Shown: piece after piece, positions 47,022-60,500 of the stretch
Layout: the number at the start of each line of letters is the position of its first letter
Numbering within the stretch: the first letter of the stretch is position 1
DNA from: Camarhynchus parvulus
Lineage: Eukaryota; Chordata; Aves; Passeriformes; Thraupidae
Assembly: GCF_901933205.1 (NCBI RefSeq)
Contig: NC_044577.1
Span: 7,513,321-7,577,320 of the forward strand
DNA: 64,000 nt
Direction of reading: 5' to 3'
Program-made: the position numbers and the translations under genes
Notes under the pieces: generated by a model
The model's database searches: none
The model's input: only the letters and a program-made list of their open reading frames with translations
Told to the model about the DNA's origin: nothing

Positions 47022-50000
47022 TCAGTATCTGTTGATGCCAAAGATTCGAACACCGTGCAACTGTGGCAGCTTGGGGATAAGCACAGTCAGGAGAGAGGCT
47101 GTGTTGAGGATAAAGTGTGTGGGATCATACTTTGTATAGAAACTCGTCAGGAAGTACCTGCAGGAGAAAAGGGAGCAAGCTTAGCTGATGGCAGCCTTGT
47201 CTAAAACACATACAAAGCATAGTTGAAAGAAGTGCTTTAGTAAGATTTTACTGGTTAACATCTGTATCTGTATTAAATATCTCACCTGAGGTTCTAGAGT
47301 ATCTACTGCAAAATTATGGTCTAAGTCTCTTCTTCCCATACCTCTCAAGGTGCTAAAAAGCAACTCTTAGTTTACTGTTTTGTTCCAGCACTTCTCCCCA
47401 CCTTGAGGAGTTATATATATTTTCTCAGTTTCTGTCCTTTATGAGCCAACTTTCTAAACATCATGCAGGATCTTCCCTCCCCTCTCACTCTGCCATGTAA
47501 GTGGACATGTAAATTTTCTTCAGGAACAAACAGAAAGACTTTTAGAGTCGGACATTAAATATGTATCTGATTTTTCTTAGTTACACAACCACACTTTTGT
47601 CAACAGAGACAGGTGAATAGAATTCCTATGCTATTTGCATAGTGTAAATAGAAGAAAATATGCACAAAGCAAAACTGACACCAGATCCCATTTACTGAGG
47701 TCTGACACATTTCTAGCTCAAAAGTTGCAAAACGGTTAATAAATGCTGTCACAAAAGCAATTAGCTTAGATTTTCAATATTTATGACTTCACAATCTCTT
47801 AAAGAAATTCCAGAGTTAACAGTAAGTTTTCCTCACAACATTTCTAATCAATAAAGCCTGCCCCATTAATAACTGTTTACAAACTTTGACTTCAGTATGT
47901 GGAGTGTCAAAAGCAGAAGAAAGACTGTTGATTACACAGCCTGTAAATAAATAGTCCCTACAGCTGTGATGTAGAAATAAACAAACAAAAAAGAAAAAAA
48001 AGACAGAAAATGTTTTTAGACTGTAAATTGCAACCCATTATGTTGCAGCTTTTGAAATCATGGCTTTATGTGTCACTTGATCTATAACACAGTTTTGAAC
48101 TCACAGAATTATAGGAGAGATTGTGAAGAACTTCCTTGAAGATGTGAATTGTACTCCATAATCCAGTTGTTCCCAGTGTGTTAGTAGCCTAGCTTTGCCC
48201 TGATCAGGTGTTTCAAAAGGAGTTCCCTTTACTGCATGCAAAAACACATACATTCCCTGGGGAAAACAAAAAGTGAACACAGAGGCACTTTTAGTAATAT
48301 TTTAAAATAATTGTTACATTGTTCAATGCATTATAAAATTTAAAAATAAAATTTAAAAAAAAGGAGAGTGAGTGATTTGTCACCCAGAAGAGCTGCTAGC
48401 CTGTAATGACAAATTATTGAAGAGGAAGGAAGAGACAAGAAGTGATTTGCCTGAGACTGTGCAGAGTCGGAATTAAAGCCTGAGTCTGTGTGGCATCCAA
48501 TCCACTCCCTTGCCTTCTACACTAGTGGGCAAAAGCTCCTTGCATTCATCATTCCTTGCAACAGAATTTTAACAAGCACTGTAACAAGTGTGGATTTGTA
48601 TCACCACTTTCCTAGCACAGCGTTAACAGAGTGATGAGTAGTATAGTGTGCATAAAGCAAAAATCTACCTACAAACACTGACAATATCACACCAGCTCCT
48701 GAAAGCTTTCTCACCCCCTTACCAGCTTCAAATCCTTAGAAACTGACTAAGCGTTCTGCTGAACACCATCTGTCCACCTCTTTGCCGCTTCTCCTTAAAC
48801 ATGTCGGACTTTCCTTGTGACTGTTCCTGTTTGATGGGAACATGCCAAGTATGGTTTGTTCTGAAAGACCAATTTGGGCCTCTTAGTTTCAAATAGGAGA
48901 GTACACCCTCTTCCAGTTTTAAAAAACACTTGTTTTCTATCACAGAGAGCACACCAACTCTAGGGAAGAATCTCTATGAGACAATATCAAAGATTTCCTT
49001 CTCTTTCTATGCACATACAAAAATTTCCATAAGAAAGCTTTATATAGAAAAAAAATCACATTTCTTCCAAACTCTTATAATGGAGGTGAAATATCAGCAA
49101 ATCACTTCATGTCTCCTTCCACCTTTTTTTGGAACAGCCTCCAGACCAGAACCCTGTGAACCTAGGACAACTGATTTGCTTAATTAATTTTTTGATTCAT
49201 GACGTTTGCAGCGTCTATTTTAATAACCATAAAGACACTTTTAGGACAGATCCAACTGCTTACTCCACATTTTATTTCCCAGTGGTACTTGCAGAAAGAA
49301 CCATCCAAAATGCTTTCAAGGTTAGCTAAGAGTTCTCCATTAGTGGAAATCCGAGATTTTTTTTTTGTCAAACCATTTGAGGATTGTTTCCAAAAGAAGT
49401 GCCATTTAACTTCTGAAATATCCAACAGTGCAATTTATACTCATCTTCTAGTGTTCCACTACAAAACTACTTGCCAGTGCATGTTCTCATCCCTGTTGTC
49501 ATTACAGCTACTTGCAATGAGTTCAGTAAGGCATGTGGGAAATATTTAGTAATACTTGTCTCTGCCAACATCTTCTGAAGTCAGACATGTCTGATGCTGT
49601 CAAAGATAACACACAAAACGCTCTAATGACAGTTACAATTCCACCAGTAGTTTTAAACCTATCTACCAAACCAAAAAGCTCAAATAAAAATTAAAACTTT
49701 ACATTCAAGAGGCTATTACCCATCCTCAGTGAACTATCATTTTCCTCAATAAGGAAGGAACTATCTTTTTGTCTTCTTTGCTGGCAATGTTAGAAAGCTG
49801 AGCTAGCAAACCTCAAGTACGATCTAAATTGCTGGGTTATGGCCCTCTTTCCTCTAAGCATGGCAGGACCAATATAGATAGCTGCACTACCTAACGTGGT
49901 TACAGGAAAATGATAGCATCCTGGGGAGAGGAGCAGAAAGCAGCTCACAAAATCTTTTGCATACAAAAGTCATCATGCAAGTCACAACCCTCTGAATAAC

Positions 50001-50761
50001 AAATGGTTTCAGGGCTGGGGTCAAAGTAGTTCAGTTTTCCCCACTGCGTTCAAGTGAGATTTCTCCAATGTCCTGTATGGTGACAACATTGTATTCTGAG
50101 TTATGCAGCTTGGCCAGAAAGCAAAACTAGAAAAAATAGAATAGAAGCATTTCTCTTAAAGAAAGGCTGCTAAAATTAAACATTTTGGGATACTAAAAGA
50201 TGTATGTGGCAAAATTAGTAGATAGTGTCCAAGAATTAAAAATGTGGTAGTTTATGGATTCAGCACAGCTGTCTAATAATATACAGAACACTGTGAAAGT
50301 TGGTTGGCATGATGATTTTATGTCTGCAACCTTCCTAATTAAATGCCATTTAAAAGAATACATAAAGAATATTTCATGTCTTTCATGCTTAAACTGAAAG
50401 CAGTTGTGTATCACCCCTCCTCCCCAAAACAGCCAATCCTTTGCGGATAGGCCAAGGAGAGGTGGTGTTTTGGACAGCAGGATTTCACTGTCCATACAGA
50501 CTGGCTACTTTCCTCTTCCCTTGCTACTGAAAATAAGTATTTATGAACAACCACTGTTCAAACAGTGTTCCAAGAGAGGGTACTCACCAGGTTGTGAATG
50601 ACATTAGTTAAAGTCCAGGCGACAGGGACACTAAAGAAGGGAATGCTGAGCAGGACAATGTGCAGCATGCCGACTCCCAGCGCGTATGTCAGCCACATTC
50701 CACGGCTGTTCATCACCCGAGTGTTTGGATTTACCTCGCTGTGGGCAACTCCTACGTTCAT
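47022..50761 (-). CDS. ORMDL1: ORMDL sphingolipid biosynthesis regulator 1
   Basis: ORMDL proteins bind serine palmitoyltransferase in the ER membrane and restrain sphingolipid synthesis when ceramide is high. Three coding segments on the minus strand are 50588-50761, 48105-48256 and 47022-47157 (stop TGA at 47022-47024). They give 153 aa, exactly the human length, with GT-AG borders. The protein starts [20 protein letters not shown], the conserved cytosolic N terminus that lies in the SPT active-site region. Hydrophobic segments follow ([52 protein letters not shown]), and it ends [11 protein letters not shown]. The first coding exon has an acceptor (TTTTATAG) only 7 nt before the ATG, so the rest of the leader lies in upstream exon(s) in the CpG island near 51.8-52 kb. 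Confidence 0.98.
48257..50587 (-). other. ORMDL1: ORMDL1 intron between first and second coding exons
   Basis: The intron opens with a strong donor (GTGAGT) and closes at CCCAG. It is about 2.3 kb, AT-rich, with no identifiable gene or repeat; the open frames at 48728-49549 have no family resemblance. The following intron (47158-48104) is likewise empty. Confidence 0.85.
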
Positions 50762-51607
50762 TTTTACCCTATAAAACAGATCTGTTTGAAGACTGAGACT
50801 GCTGTTACAGGAGTATTTAACATATGCAATTTTCAAATGTGGGAAAAAACTGCTTTAAAGAAGCAGGTCTCTGGAGAAAGCACCTCAAGATCTTCAAGCT
50901 ATGGTTTATAGAGAAATCAGTAAACGGGACAGTTGGGAACTATTTGTTTAAAACAAGTCCAAACAAAATTCACAAGCCTGCTACAGAAGGGACATTTAAA
51001 AAAATAGTAAGCTGTGACGTCAGAAGCTACAGTTGCAAAGCTGTAAGAAACCAAGCTAATAACTTTTATCCTCTGAATTAAGTTTCTCCATCCATGACAA
51101 TATCCAGAGCTTTTTCCACTTCGCACATCAGACAATCTTCCTCCTCTTTCTTGTTCATGTAATGGTTAGTGAAGAATTCTGCACATACCAACTGCCCAGC
51201 CACACACTTCTAGAAAGAGTAATGAAGGAGTAATCTACACCTCTTTTTCTAGAAGCAAAGTGCAGATTCCCACCTCTCCCCATCTATTAGTTTCCAGACA
51301 GACATTTCCATCTCCTAAATCTGGCTGAAATTAGAAAACAGGTTCAAAAGTTTTCTAAGCAACAGACACATGCAGAGATACAAAGGATGATGTCATATGC
51401 TGATATATCCAGGAAATTGACAGAACTTACCTACAATGCCACTCTCGTCCTATTGCAGTAAAACTTGTAATGATAATTTTTAAAAAACCCTTAAACTATT
51501 ACTTACTTAAAACTCACATGATTTCTGGGACTATGGATATTTATGGGAGCGGCATGAAGTGGGGTTTTTTAGCAATCATCTGAATCAGAATAGCACTGTT
51601 TAACCAG

Positions 51608-51627
51608 CAAAAGCAAGCTTGCTTTTG
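51608..51627. repeat. Perfect 20-bp palindrome
   Basis: CAAAAGCAAG is followed directly by its exact reverse complement. It is centred on an AAGCTT. Confidence 0.9.
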
Positions 51628-51658
51628 GTAGGAAGTTTGTTTCTGACACTTACTTATT

Positions 51659-51699
51659 TATTTTATACTCCATACCTTAGAGGTATGGAGTATAAAATA
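51659..51699. repeat. Perfect 18-bp inverted repeat with 5-nt loop
   Basis: The left arm 51659-51676 (reading TATACTCCATACC at its inner end) is the exact complement of 51682-51699 across the loop TTAGA. It is too short for a microRNA precursor. It may be a small inverted-repeat element remnant or a cruciform-prone site. Confidence 0.93.
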
Positions 51700-51889
51700 C
51701 ATATAAAACACCCGAGAATTCTGCAATATGAACAGCAGTAGACTAAAAATAGCTACGCTGAAGCTGAACCCGAACCGGGGCACTGCCGACCTTACCCAGA
51801 ACCTGTCACCAAGCATTCCAAGCCGTGCACTCGCAGGGCACACATTACCTGGGATGGACGACTCAAGGCTGTTCCTCTCTTCCCGGGAT

Positions 51890-52660
51890 GCAGCACCCGC
51901 CGAGCCAGCACCTAGACAGACATCTTGCCGTGACCCGCCATCCCTTCCCACATCACGCCACGATTCCAGCCCGATCCGAGGGGCAGCTCGCCGCACCGCC
52001 GCCTTTCCTCTGCCATCCCTGCCCTGCCGGCCCCGCTCCGCCGCCGCCCCGGCCCCGCCGCTGCCCCAGGCCGGCCATGCCCGTGGCCTTCTCCCCAGCC
52101 CCGGCGCGCAGGCGGCCCCGGCCGCCCGTCCCTCCGCCCCCGCCGCGGCCCCACCTTTCCGCAGCCCCGCGGCCGCCGAGGAGCCGGAGCGGAGCGTCGG
52201 GCGCCGGCCGCAGGTAGAGCCCGCGGTGCCCGTGGGCAGGGCCGGTCGGGGAGGGGAGCGGAGGGGCCGGGCGGGCCGTCCGTACCGCCCACGGGCGCGG
52301 GGCGGGCGCGCAGGTAGCGCAGCCGCGGGGCGGGAACGGGAGCGGGAGGGAAGCGCCGCCGCCTCGCTGAGGCCGCGCCGGGGCCGGGGCGCCGCTTCCC
52401 GCGGGCGGCCCTGGGCAGAGGCCGGGCAGGCCCCGGGGAGCCGCGGGCGCCCCGCCTCTCGCAGCGAGAACCGGGAACTGCGGACGGCTCTGTGGTCGGG
52501 GGTAAAGTGGAGGGCCCACAGGGTTTATGTGCAGCTTTTCGCTCGCTTTTTCGGCTCGTAAACCGAATAAATGCCTCAGTGCGCGCTGAGGGAGGGCCCC
52601 TGAGGAAGGCGGTGCTCGGAGGGGGGGGCGGGGTTCTTGGTGTGGCTTGAGATGTTTTTG
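51890..52660. promoter_or_regulatory. Bidirectional CpG-island promoter of ORMDL1 and PMS1
   Basis: A long CpG-rich block lies between the 5' ends of two divergent genes, the same head-to-head arrangement as in human. Minus-strand donors at 51796 and 51849 suit ORMDL1 exon 1. Plus-strand candidates for the PMS1 non-coding exon 1 include CCGCAG|GTAGAG near 52213 and GCGCAG|GTAGCG near 52314. The 277-codon open frame at 51728-52561 and its neighbours have no homology I recognise and are GC artefacts. Confidence 0.8.
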
Positions 52661-54520
52661 GGCCGGAACCGTGTAGGGTAGAGAGATGTTATTCCCGGTT
52701 TAGCTGAGGATGGGTAGAACCGCATTTGTTGGGACGTCGGACATGTCTGTAGAAGGATCCAAGGGTTAGGTCAGTGATGGGGCTCCCACGCAGAAAATGC
52801 TGCGCTGTCCCACAGAGCACGGCTGTAATGCCTCTGGTCCGTGAAGAGTTACAGTAGTGAGGTGGCTTGGGATGAGATACGTGTCTCTTAGCTAAAAGGC
52901 ATCATAGGTTGGGTGCCTTTCCATGGGTAGGACATCCCAGAGGTCCCTTTGTGCGTCCCAAGAGGTGTTCCCGAGATGTGCCAGCGCTGTGTCCCTCAGT
53001 TAGGGTCCAGGGCAGGGGACGCCACACGGCCGGGAGCTGATTCCTCTCCCGAGCTGCCTGCGTCGGTCACACCTCATAGAAAATTTGTCTTTGAGTCTCC
53101 AGCGTTTTTGTTTTAAGATCCTCCCGTTTCTTAGTCAGTGTCTTTTGATGGAGAGACATCCAGCTCCCATCTGATTTACTCCCATGAGTAAATCATAAAG
53201 CACTTGACACAGGAGTTCTGTACAGTGCATGAATGCCTCAAAACCTGCCTCTCTGAACACGTGTATAACACGTGTGATATTAACATGTGTACATGATATT
53301 AACATCGGCTTGTCTTCAGCAGTGCACGTGTTGTCCTGCTCCTCTTGTTTTCCACTTGGTGGAAAAACGATTCATGGGATCCTTTCACCACATTTGAAAG
53401 ACATTTACATCCCTTTGCAATGTAAATAACAATAATAAAGAGAAACCCCCCTTTGTAGCTGTTCCTAGAAAAGTTTCAGTGCTGCTTGTACTTCACAACA
53501 CTGTACTTCCTCCCCCCGCCTCCCCCAAAGCCAAGTAACCACATTTTTACTTTGTCTTTTATGTTTGAAGAGTAGCTGTCTTTAGAAGGATGTTGAGACA
53601 GAGAAACGTCCTGTAATTGTTGTATCAGCTGCATACACCCTGCAGGGCAGTGATGCTCAGGGGTGTTGGCTGCAATCCCTCACCAGGACCTGGCTGTGTC
53701 AGGAGGAAATCTGTGTTTGTTCCATTCCTCCATGTGTGCTCATATCCTTGGGACAGGTGCTGAGTGTGCAGTCTGTGTTCTTCAGCAGATACCTTGGGCT
53801 GAATCAATGGGAAAGCCAGGACTGCCAGGATTGTTTGCTTTCAGTGTAAATAGCATTATATAGCATAAACTAGAGAAGAGAAGAAACCTGTCTGAACCAT
53901 TCCCCTGCCTCTCTCATATGCATATAAAACTGTGGTTGAATTCTTTTGTGGCAGGCTACAAGGATCAGCAAAACAGTTTTCCTGGGGCTTGGCTTTTTGT
54001 GTCAATGTAGGTACTTAAGCAGAAATGCATGCTAAAATTCACAGATCTGTGTACAATCTCTTCATGGAAGAGTGTGTCTATAATATAGCAAGAATTTTAT
54101 AACCCTTTGTATTTCCAATAATTAAAAAAAGAAATCTCTACTGGTTTATAAGGCAGCTTCATCTTCAAGTGAGAGAGTGACATAGAAATAAAATGACCTG
54201 CCTGAGGGCACACAGTACATCAGATCAGAGAAGCAAGACTCTAATGGAGAACTTTTTTGGGTTTGGTTTTGATTTTTTGCAAGTAGATCCCATTGCCATT
54301 GAATATGGCTTTTCCTCAGCACCAGTGTGTTGCCTCCCCATTTCTCTCCCAACACCTGTTGGCTGCAGAGGAAGCTGAGTCCTACTGGAACTTGAAAATT
54401 TCACTTTCCAGCCATAATGCTGTGTTTTTCTACATTTCAAAGTTCCTGTGAAACAGTTTCTTAGAAATGTGTGATTGTGGTGTTCCTTTTACATTCTTTT
54501 TCTGTTATTTTTCTGTGCAG
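52661..54520 (+). other. PMS1: PMS1 intron 1
   Basis: This runs from the CpG island to the acceptor TTCTGTGCAG at 54520. It is mixed composition near the island and AT-rich later. I see nothing recognisable in it. Confidence 0.75.
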
Positions 54521-54535
54521 CTGAATCTTTCCACC

Positions 54536-57500
54536 ATGAAACAGCTGCCTGGAGAGACAATTCGGCTCCTTTCAAGTTCTCAGGTGATTACTTCAGTTGT
54601 CAGCGTGGTGAAGGAGCTGATAGAAAATTCCTTGGATGCCAGTGCTACAGGCATTGATATTAAACTGGTAAGTCTTTCTCTTAGAAAGAATTGGATATAA
54701 AATAAGATGCCTAGAAAATTGTTCCACTGCAATGTGGTTTTTTAGGCTATTGTGGTTTGGGGAATGACAATGATTCTTATATATTTATATGTATATATTC
54801 TTACCTCAAGTAAAAATGGTACAAAATTAGTTCCCATTTGTGTTTTTGAAGCCCTGCTCTGAAACAGTAAGGCATATTTGTGCTTCTGAGCATATCATGG
54901 GGTAAAAACTATCAGCTTTCCTAATCTTCCTTTTCCAATTAAAATTTATGTTTTCTGACTAAGAGCCTGTTTTGAAAGATGCTGGACTTAGATTTGCTGT
55001 CAGGCTGACATATTTAATTCTCATTACAAAGTATTGTAAGAAAGGTAAAAATGGAGACAGTGGGAAAGGTGGATGGCCATTCAAAACAAAAGATGTTTTT
55101 GTAACACAAATCACCACCCTGTCTCTAATTAGCATGGTGAACTCTGTCTACTTCTAACTCTTTATGTTTATAAGCTGTTCAAAAAAGTTAACATGTCATT
55201 CAGGGATAGTTTCTGACAATAGAAAATACTACTTTTAATAAAGAATTTGAGCCTTTTTTTCTCAACAAATTGGGTGAAGTGGATAACTGGTCAGCTTCTC
55301 TTGCTGTCCTATTTCTGCTTTTGCAGTGTTTTTTTCAGCAGCTGTATAGTAGCTGTATCTCCTGCTTAGTAAGAAAGATGTGTTGCTATATCCTGTATAA
55401 ATGTATATATTCAGAATTGTATCCAATTTCCTTTCTGCAGATAACAGTGAATGCATAGGATATTCTTGAGTTAACTGGTAGACAAATGATCTGAACTAGG
55501 AGGGCAGTTCAGTTTCTCCTTGCTTCTTTGTCCATGTCTGCTGTATTTTCTGACTAGAGTTGTTCCATGTAAGAGTGCTTTCCTGTAGATGCCACTGCAC
55601 GTTTGTTACTGCTTTGAGTGAGCTGAAGATGTTCTGTCTTTGCTATGGTCTCTCATAATATCTGTCTTCTCAATATTTAGATTGCAGAGTATCTTGCTTC
55701 TTGAGTAACTCCAAAATGAGTAGTGCGTACACATTTGTGGGGGTGAAGGGTATTGGGATCAGATCCTGGGAGCTGATCAGTAACTGCAAGGAGTGAACAG
55801 AAAGGTTTTGGAGTGTTCCAGAATGGTTGGAGCAAACTTTGCAGAGGAGAGAGCCCTCTAACTAGGTGTGAGTTTCACAGCACAGTAACCAGCTTTGTCC
55901 CAAATCAATGAAAAAGAGCATTTTTAACCATTTTCAGTGCATGAGTCATCTATACTACTCTGACATTCTTGTGTCAGTCCAGTCCAATCCAAAACACTGT
56001 AGTTCTAAACAAACAAACATGGCTTTACACAAGTTGTCAGCAATTTAAAGAAATTTGATGATTGTTCTTCTGTGGGTAATAGGGGAGAGGAGAAAATCTG
56101 TACTCTGTACAACTCTAGACAGTAATACTGTAAAACAATGGATTTTTTCTGGTATTTTTTTAATGGGAAATTAAAATAACTCTGACCATGTAATAGAGGT
56201 CAATGACCACAATAATTCTGGATTACTTCAAAAGCATGACAGAGAAGAGAAACTTGGAAATTCCATTTTAAGGCTTGATGGGTTTTGCCTGAAGCTGCAG
56301 CATTTTCATTGTTTTAATATTTTTCAGATGGAATAGGAGGACATAGTTTATCCAATTTGCCTGAACAAAGATAACAATTCCTTTCTGACAGACAGGCAGA
56401 AATTAACCTGAAGATGGAATGGATCTCAGATAAGAGTCATGGCAGTGGTGAACTGGCTGGTGTTTCAGTCTTGATTGGCCATAGGTGATGTTATTTGGCA
56501 TCTTTGCACTGTGTACCAAAGCTGAATCATACTCATTGGCATCAGTGACCTGGCAGAGCAACTGAAACATTTCATGGGTTCATAACCTTGGTAAGATTCA
56601 GCTCATGAAGGAAGGTGTTACAAAATACAAAGTTTAATTAGGTTTACATAATATTTATATAAAACACACAAAAGTAAAAATTAATAAGATTAAAAGAGAA
56701 AGAGAATCATTTATGTAACATTTTGATTCAAGATAAATCTCACTTTTCTTAAACAACTAACTGGTCAGAAAGTAAAAATTAGAATGGAAAATAGGGGGTC
56801 ATTGTAAAATTCTCATACCTTTCATTAGCACATACAGCAGCAGGTTAGAGGGTTTCCTGCCTCTGTTTCCTTATGTGTTTTTGTGCTCAGTTGAGGTGTA
56901 TTGCTTAGTTCTGTTTTGCTGTCCAGTAGGAAGTTGACCCAAACATGAGCAAAAGCATCGTTTTTCACCTGAAGACAGCTTTTGCACCATTCATTAAAAC
57001 AGAAAGTGAAATATACCCATATGTCTGTTGTTTTTTGTGTATTGTGGTTCTGAGCCTACCTCAGAGGCTTTTGATGTTTCCTAAATCAGATTATGTGTGA
57101 ATGCAGGTGGTTTCTTTAGATCCCTTTCTTTTGTTTTTGATTGCATCATTTTTTTTTACTTCAAGAAATAACCTAGTGACTACATTATAATTTTTCATAA
57201 CTGTTTTCAGCATAGGCCCAGGTAGGACAGCAAGGTTTGTTCTATTTAATCAACCTGCTTTCAGTGATCAACCATCCCACTCTCTGTCCAGCATCAGTGA
57301 TGGCAGCCACTGTTTTAAGATAATCTTTCTAAGCAAAGGTCACCTAGATGCATTACACACTACAGCACATTTTTTTGTTTGTTGCATCATAATCTTTTCA
57401 AAGAGCCAGTCTTGCTTCTGTGGAAGAAGCTTAGTTAGTGATCCTGCAGCTCTGATTACTTTCTCCTCCTGGCTTGTGGTTCCTCCAGGTGCTGCTCACT

Positions 57501-60500
57501 TGTGCAGACTATAGTGTAGCTGGAAAGAAGAATTTTTTTCCTGCACTTGTTTGAGATGTTACAGAACCTAAATTTCATCTTTTATTTAGCTGTTGTAAAT
57601 ATCTGGGTTTCAGAATTTTACCCTGTTTATGCTGGTGCTTACTGGAATGACATTTAAATTGGAATTCAGTAAAATATGCCTTACATGTATGTAAAGGTAA
57701 ATCACAAAGACTGAACTTTGCTTCTGTGAAGGCTGTTTTAAAAGAGCCTCTGGGAACCTTTACTTCTTTTTGTAAAATACTATATCTCTTTACAGGCTTT
57801 TTTATTACCCTTACAATTCATGCCTTGCCCCACATTAGAATTTCAGCTTCTGTGTATTGAACTTGGGAAGCAGAACTTAGAAAATGTAGTGGAATCACAT
57901 CAATCAAAATTTAAACTGAAAATGGTGTGAAGTGAGGGTCTGCTGAATTCAATGGATGCAGAGCTGCATTCAAGTGATTTCAAAAAAATTTATACCAAGC
58001 AGGTAAGAGAGGTGAAAAGAGACAAAAAATCTTCAGCTTTCCAGCTATAGGTCTCCTTTTGAGCTTAGGTTTTGCTGTTTCCAAATCACAGGAGATGAAT
58101 TATGTAATTTAATTAGAGAAACCATCAGTCTTTTCCTAACATGGTGTATTTTTCCTTTTCTTTTTTTTTCCTTAAACAGAGACATTTAATAGTTGCTCAG
58201 TTCCTCCAAACAAGCAAAGCTTCCACTTCTGTATGGCTAGTTAGAAGCTGTAACCTTAGCTGCTTCAAAATTACATCTTAATCAATTCAGTTGTTTTACT
58301 GCTCCTTTGTGTTTTGTTCTTTTTTAGGAGAATTACGGGTTTAGCAAAATAGAAGTAAGAGACAATGGCAGTGGAATCAAGGTTGATGATGTCCCAGTTA
58401 TGGCCATCAAACACTACACCTCAAAAATCAGCTCTTCTGAGGACCTTGAAAGGCTGACAACGTACGGCTTCCGTGGGGAAGCTTTGGGATCGATTTGCAG
58501 CATATCAGAAGTGAGCACTAGCAATACATGTGGAGCCTTTGTGTTATGATTTTTGTTGCCTGTATGTGTTCATGGAAGTTTTATTTTGTGCAAAGACTTT
58601 AAATGTTCCAGTGACTTGCCAGGGATATGCTTGTGTATGCTGCTTTTCTCCCCAGCCCCAGAAGCCATGTCATAGAAATTTCTTGTTTGTGTTAGTCCTG
58701 CCCTTCTGTCACACAGGTCACAGCAGTGTTCTGTTTATTTTGCTTAGTCAGAACAGGTAACAGATTGTGTTGTATTTTCTTTCCTTTTGTGTCAGGGAGT
58801 ATCATGTCAAAGAGTATGGCTGGCTTTGCTGCTTGATTTAGGATAGATCAAGAAAGGAGCAGCAGGTGATGGCCAGGAGAAGTAATTTCAGGGAACTGAT
58901 GGCCCACATAGCCACCATTGCAGTAATGATTTCTGCCTTCTTATCTAGGTGATCAGCAGTCATGGGATCTTGCTGGGCTCCTTATTGCTCTTTGACATGT
59001 ATGTGACTGCAATTGCACAAACTTTGTCCCTATGGGTAAACAGGAACCTGCTACCTGACCTAGCTGAGTCTGAGCCTTGTGTTTGTATTAAGAGGATTGG
59101 CAGTGTACTGACATTTGCTACTTAACTTGTTGGCTAAAAGTAAATATGTTTGTTCAAAACCATCTGAAAAGTGTTCAGGCTGCTGAAGGCACAGCATCTG
59201 CCAGATCTCTTGTGCTCTCCCTTTCTGAATTCATGCTGCACCAAGGCCATGTTTTAGGTGCAAGTCTGCTGAGGATTAGATCATGCAGGAAGATACCAAA
59301 GCCTGTGTCTGGTTGGAACCATCAGCTGTTGAGCTCAGGAGAGATGATGGTACAGCTTCACTCCTTGGTACCTTGGGTTGCATTCACATTGCGCTAAGCA
59401 GGAGTGGGTTGTGTATTTGGAGATTTCCAAAGATGCTTTCAAAAGAGCTGGTGTTTTGATAGATGATGACAGACCTCAATCATTGGTTCCTTCTAATGAG
59501 CTCTCAGAGCAGAATGCCATCTGTTCAGAGCTTCTAATCAGCTCTATGGTACATTTCATAAGAGATGGGAGGTGGCCTGAGTATATGAAGTGCTTTAATA
59601 AGTATTACTCCTTGTACCAGTAATTACGTTAATTAAAGCTCCTGGCATTAATTGTGTTCTGCCTACCCAAACTGCCCCCTCAAATTGCAGTTTGAAGGTG
59701 CTTTGCTATTGGCCCTTAAGTCGGCTTAAGTAGGTCTGCAATACTGTAATTCCTAGTTAATCAATTATTGTTTTTCTCTCCAGGGACATGACTGAATGCT
59801 GAATGATTCATGTGAGACACTAAAATAAACCAAAATATCCTGAAACTCTGTAAACTGTGTCTTCCAAGTGGTTAAAGGGCAGTGGTTCTGTTACTCAGTG
59901 TTGGTAACTGAACTCTGATTTATGAGTGCTCTTGCTAAAGCAATCTGTGAATTACCTTAATAGCTTACAAAACTTGCTGTGACTGATTGCCAGATATGTT
60001 TAGGTGTGGAACGAAAATATATTGTTTGTTTGAGAGTAGTCTTTAAAGTTTGTGGAATCTCACATGAATTTAAGTTGTCATGGTCTGTTTGTCTCACAGA
60101 GGGTAAAAATGCAGAACTGTCAGTTGATAAAGTTTATTTAATCTGTGCTAGAATAGAAGACAGAGCAATGTGTGTTGTAGGTAGCAGGAATTGCTGTGCT
60201 TTGTGAATCAGCATGATAGAAATGCTTCTAGTGAAATGGCAGGAAACACACAGAATAATGCTGAATGTTTCTGTGCCTGAAAGAAATACCTGTTCAAGAG
60301 AAATTTTATAAACTAATTAAATGTAATTATGGTGACTAAAGTAACAGATTGGTGTGGTGAGTGTGGTAGCAAAGCTTATCTAAGCTCATTCTGAACTTTG
60401 TCTATCTCTGATTAACATAGGTTTTTTTACATCACTCTTCAGGTTTTGGTCACAACAAAGACAGCTGCTGATGATTTTGGCATGCAGTATGCTTTGGATA

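Larger units (their letters stand above)
50769..51795 (-). other. ORMDL1: ORMDL1 5' intron with two palindromes
   Basis: This lies between the acceptor of the first coding exon and candidate 5'-UTR donors on the minus strand: GTAAGG, leaving the exon at 51796, or GTAATG, leaving it at 51849. It includes a perfect 20-bp palindrome at 51608-51627 and a long hairpin at 51659-51699. Confidence 0.65.

Noticed and set aside
51728..52561. 277-codon open frame across the ORMDL1/PMS1 island
   Set aside because: It is low-complexity Arg/Pro/Ala sequence in a CpG island, with opposite-strand frames equally open. No domain is recognisable.
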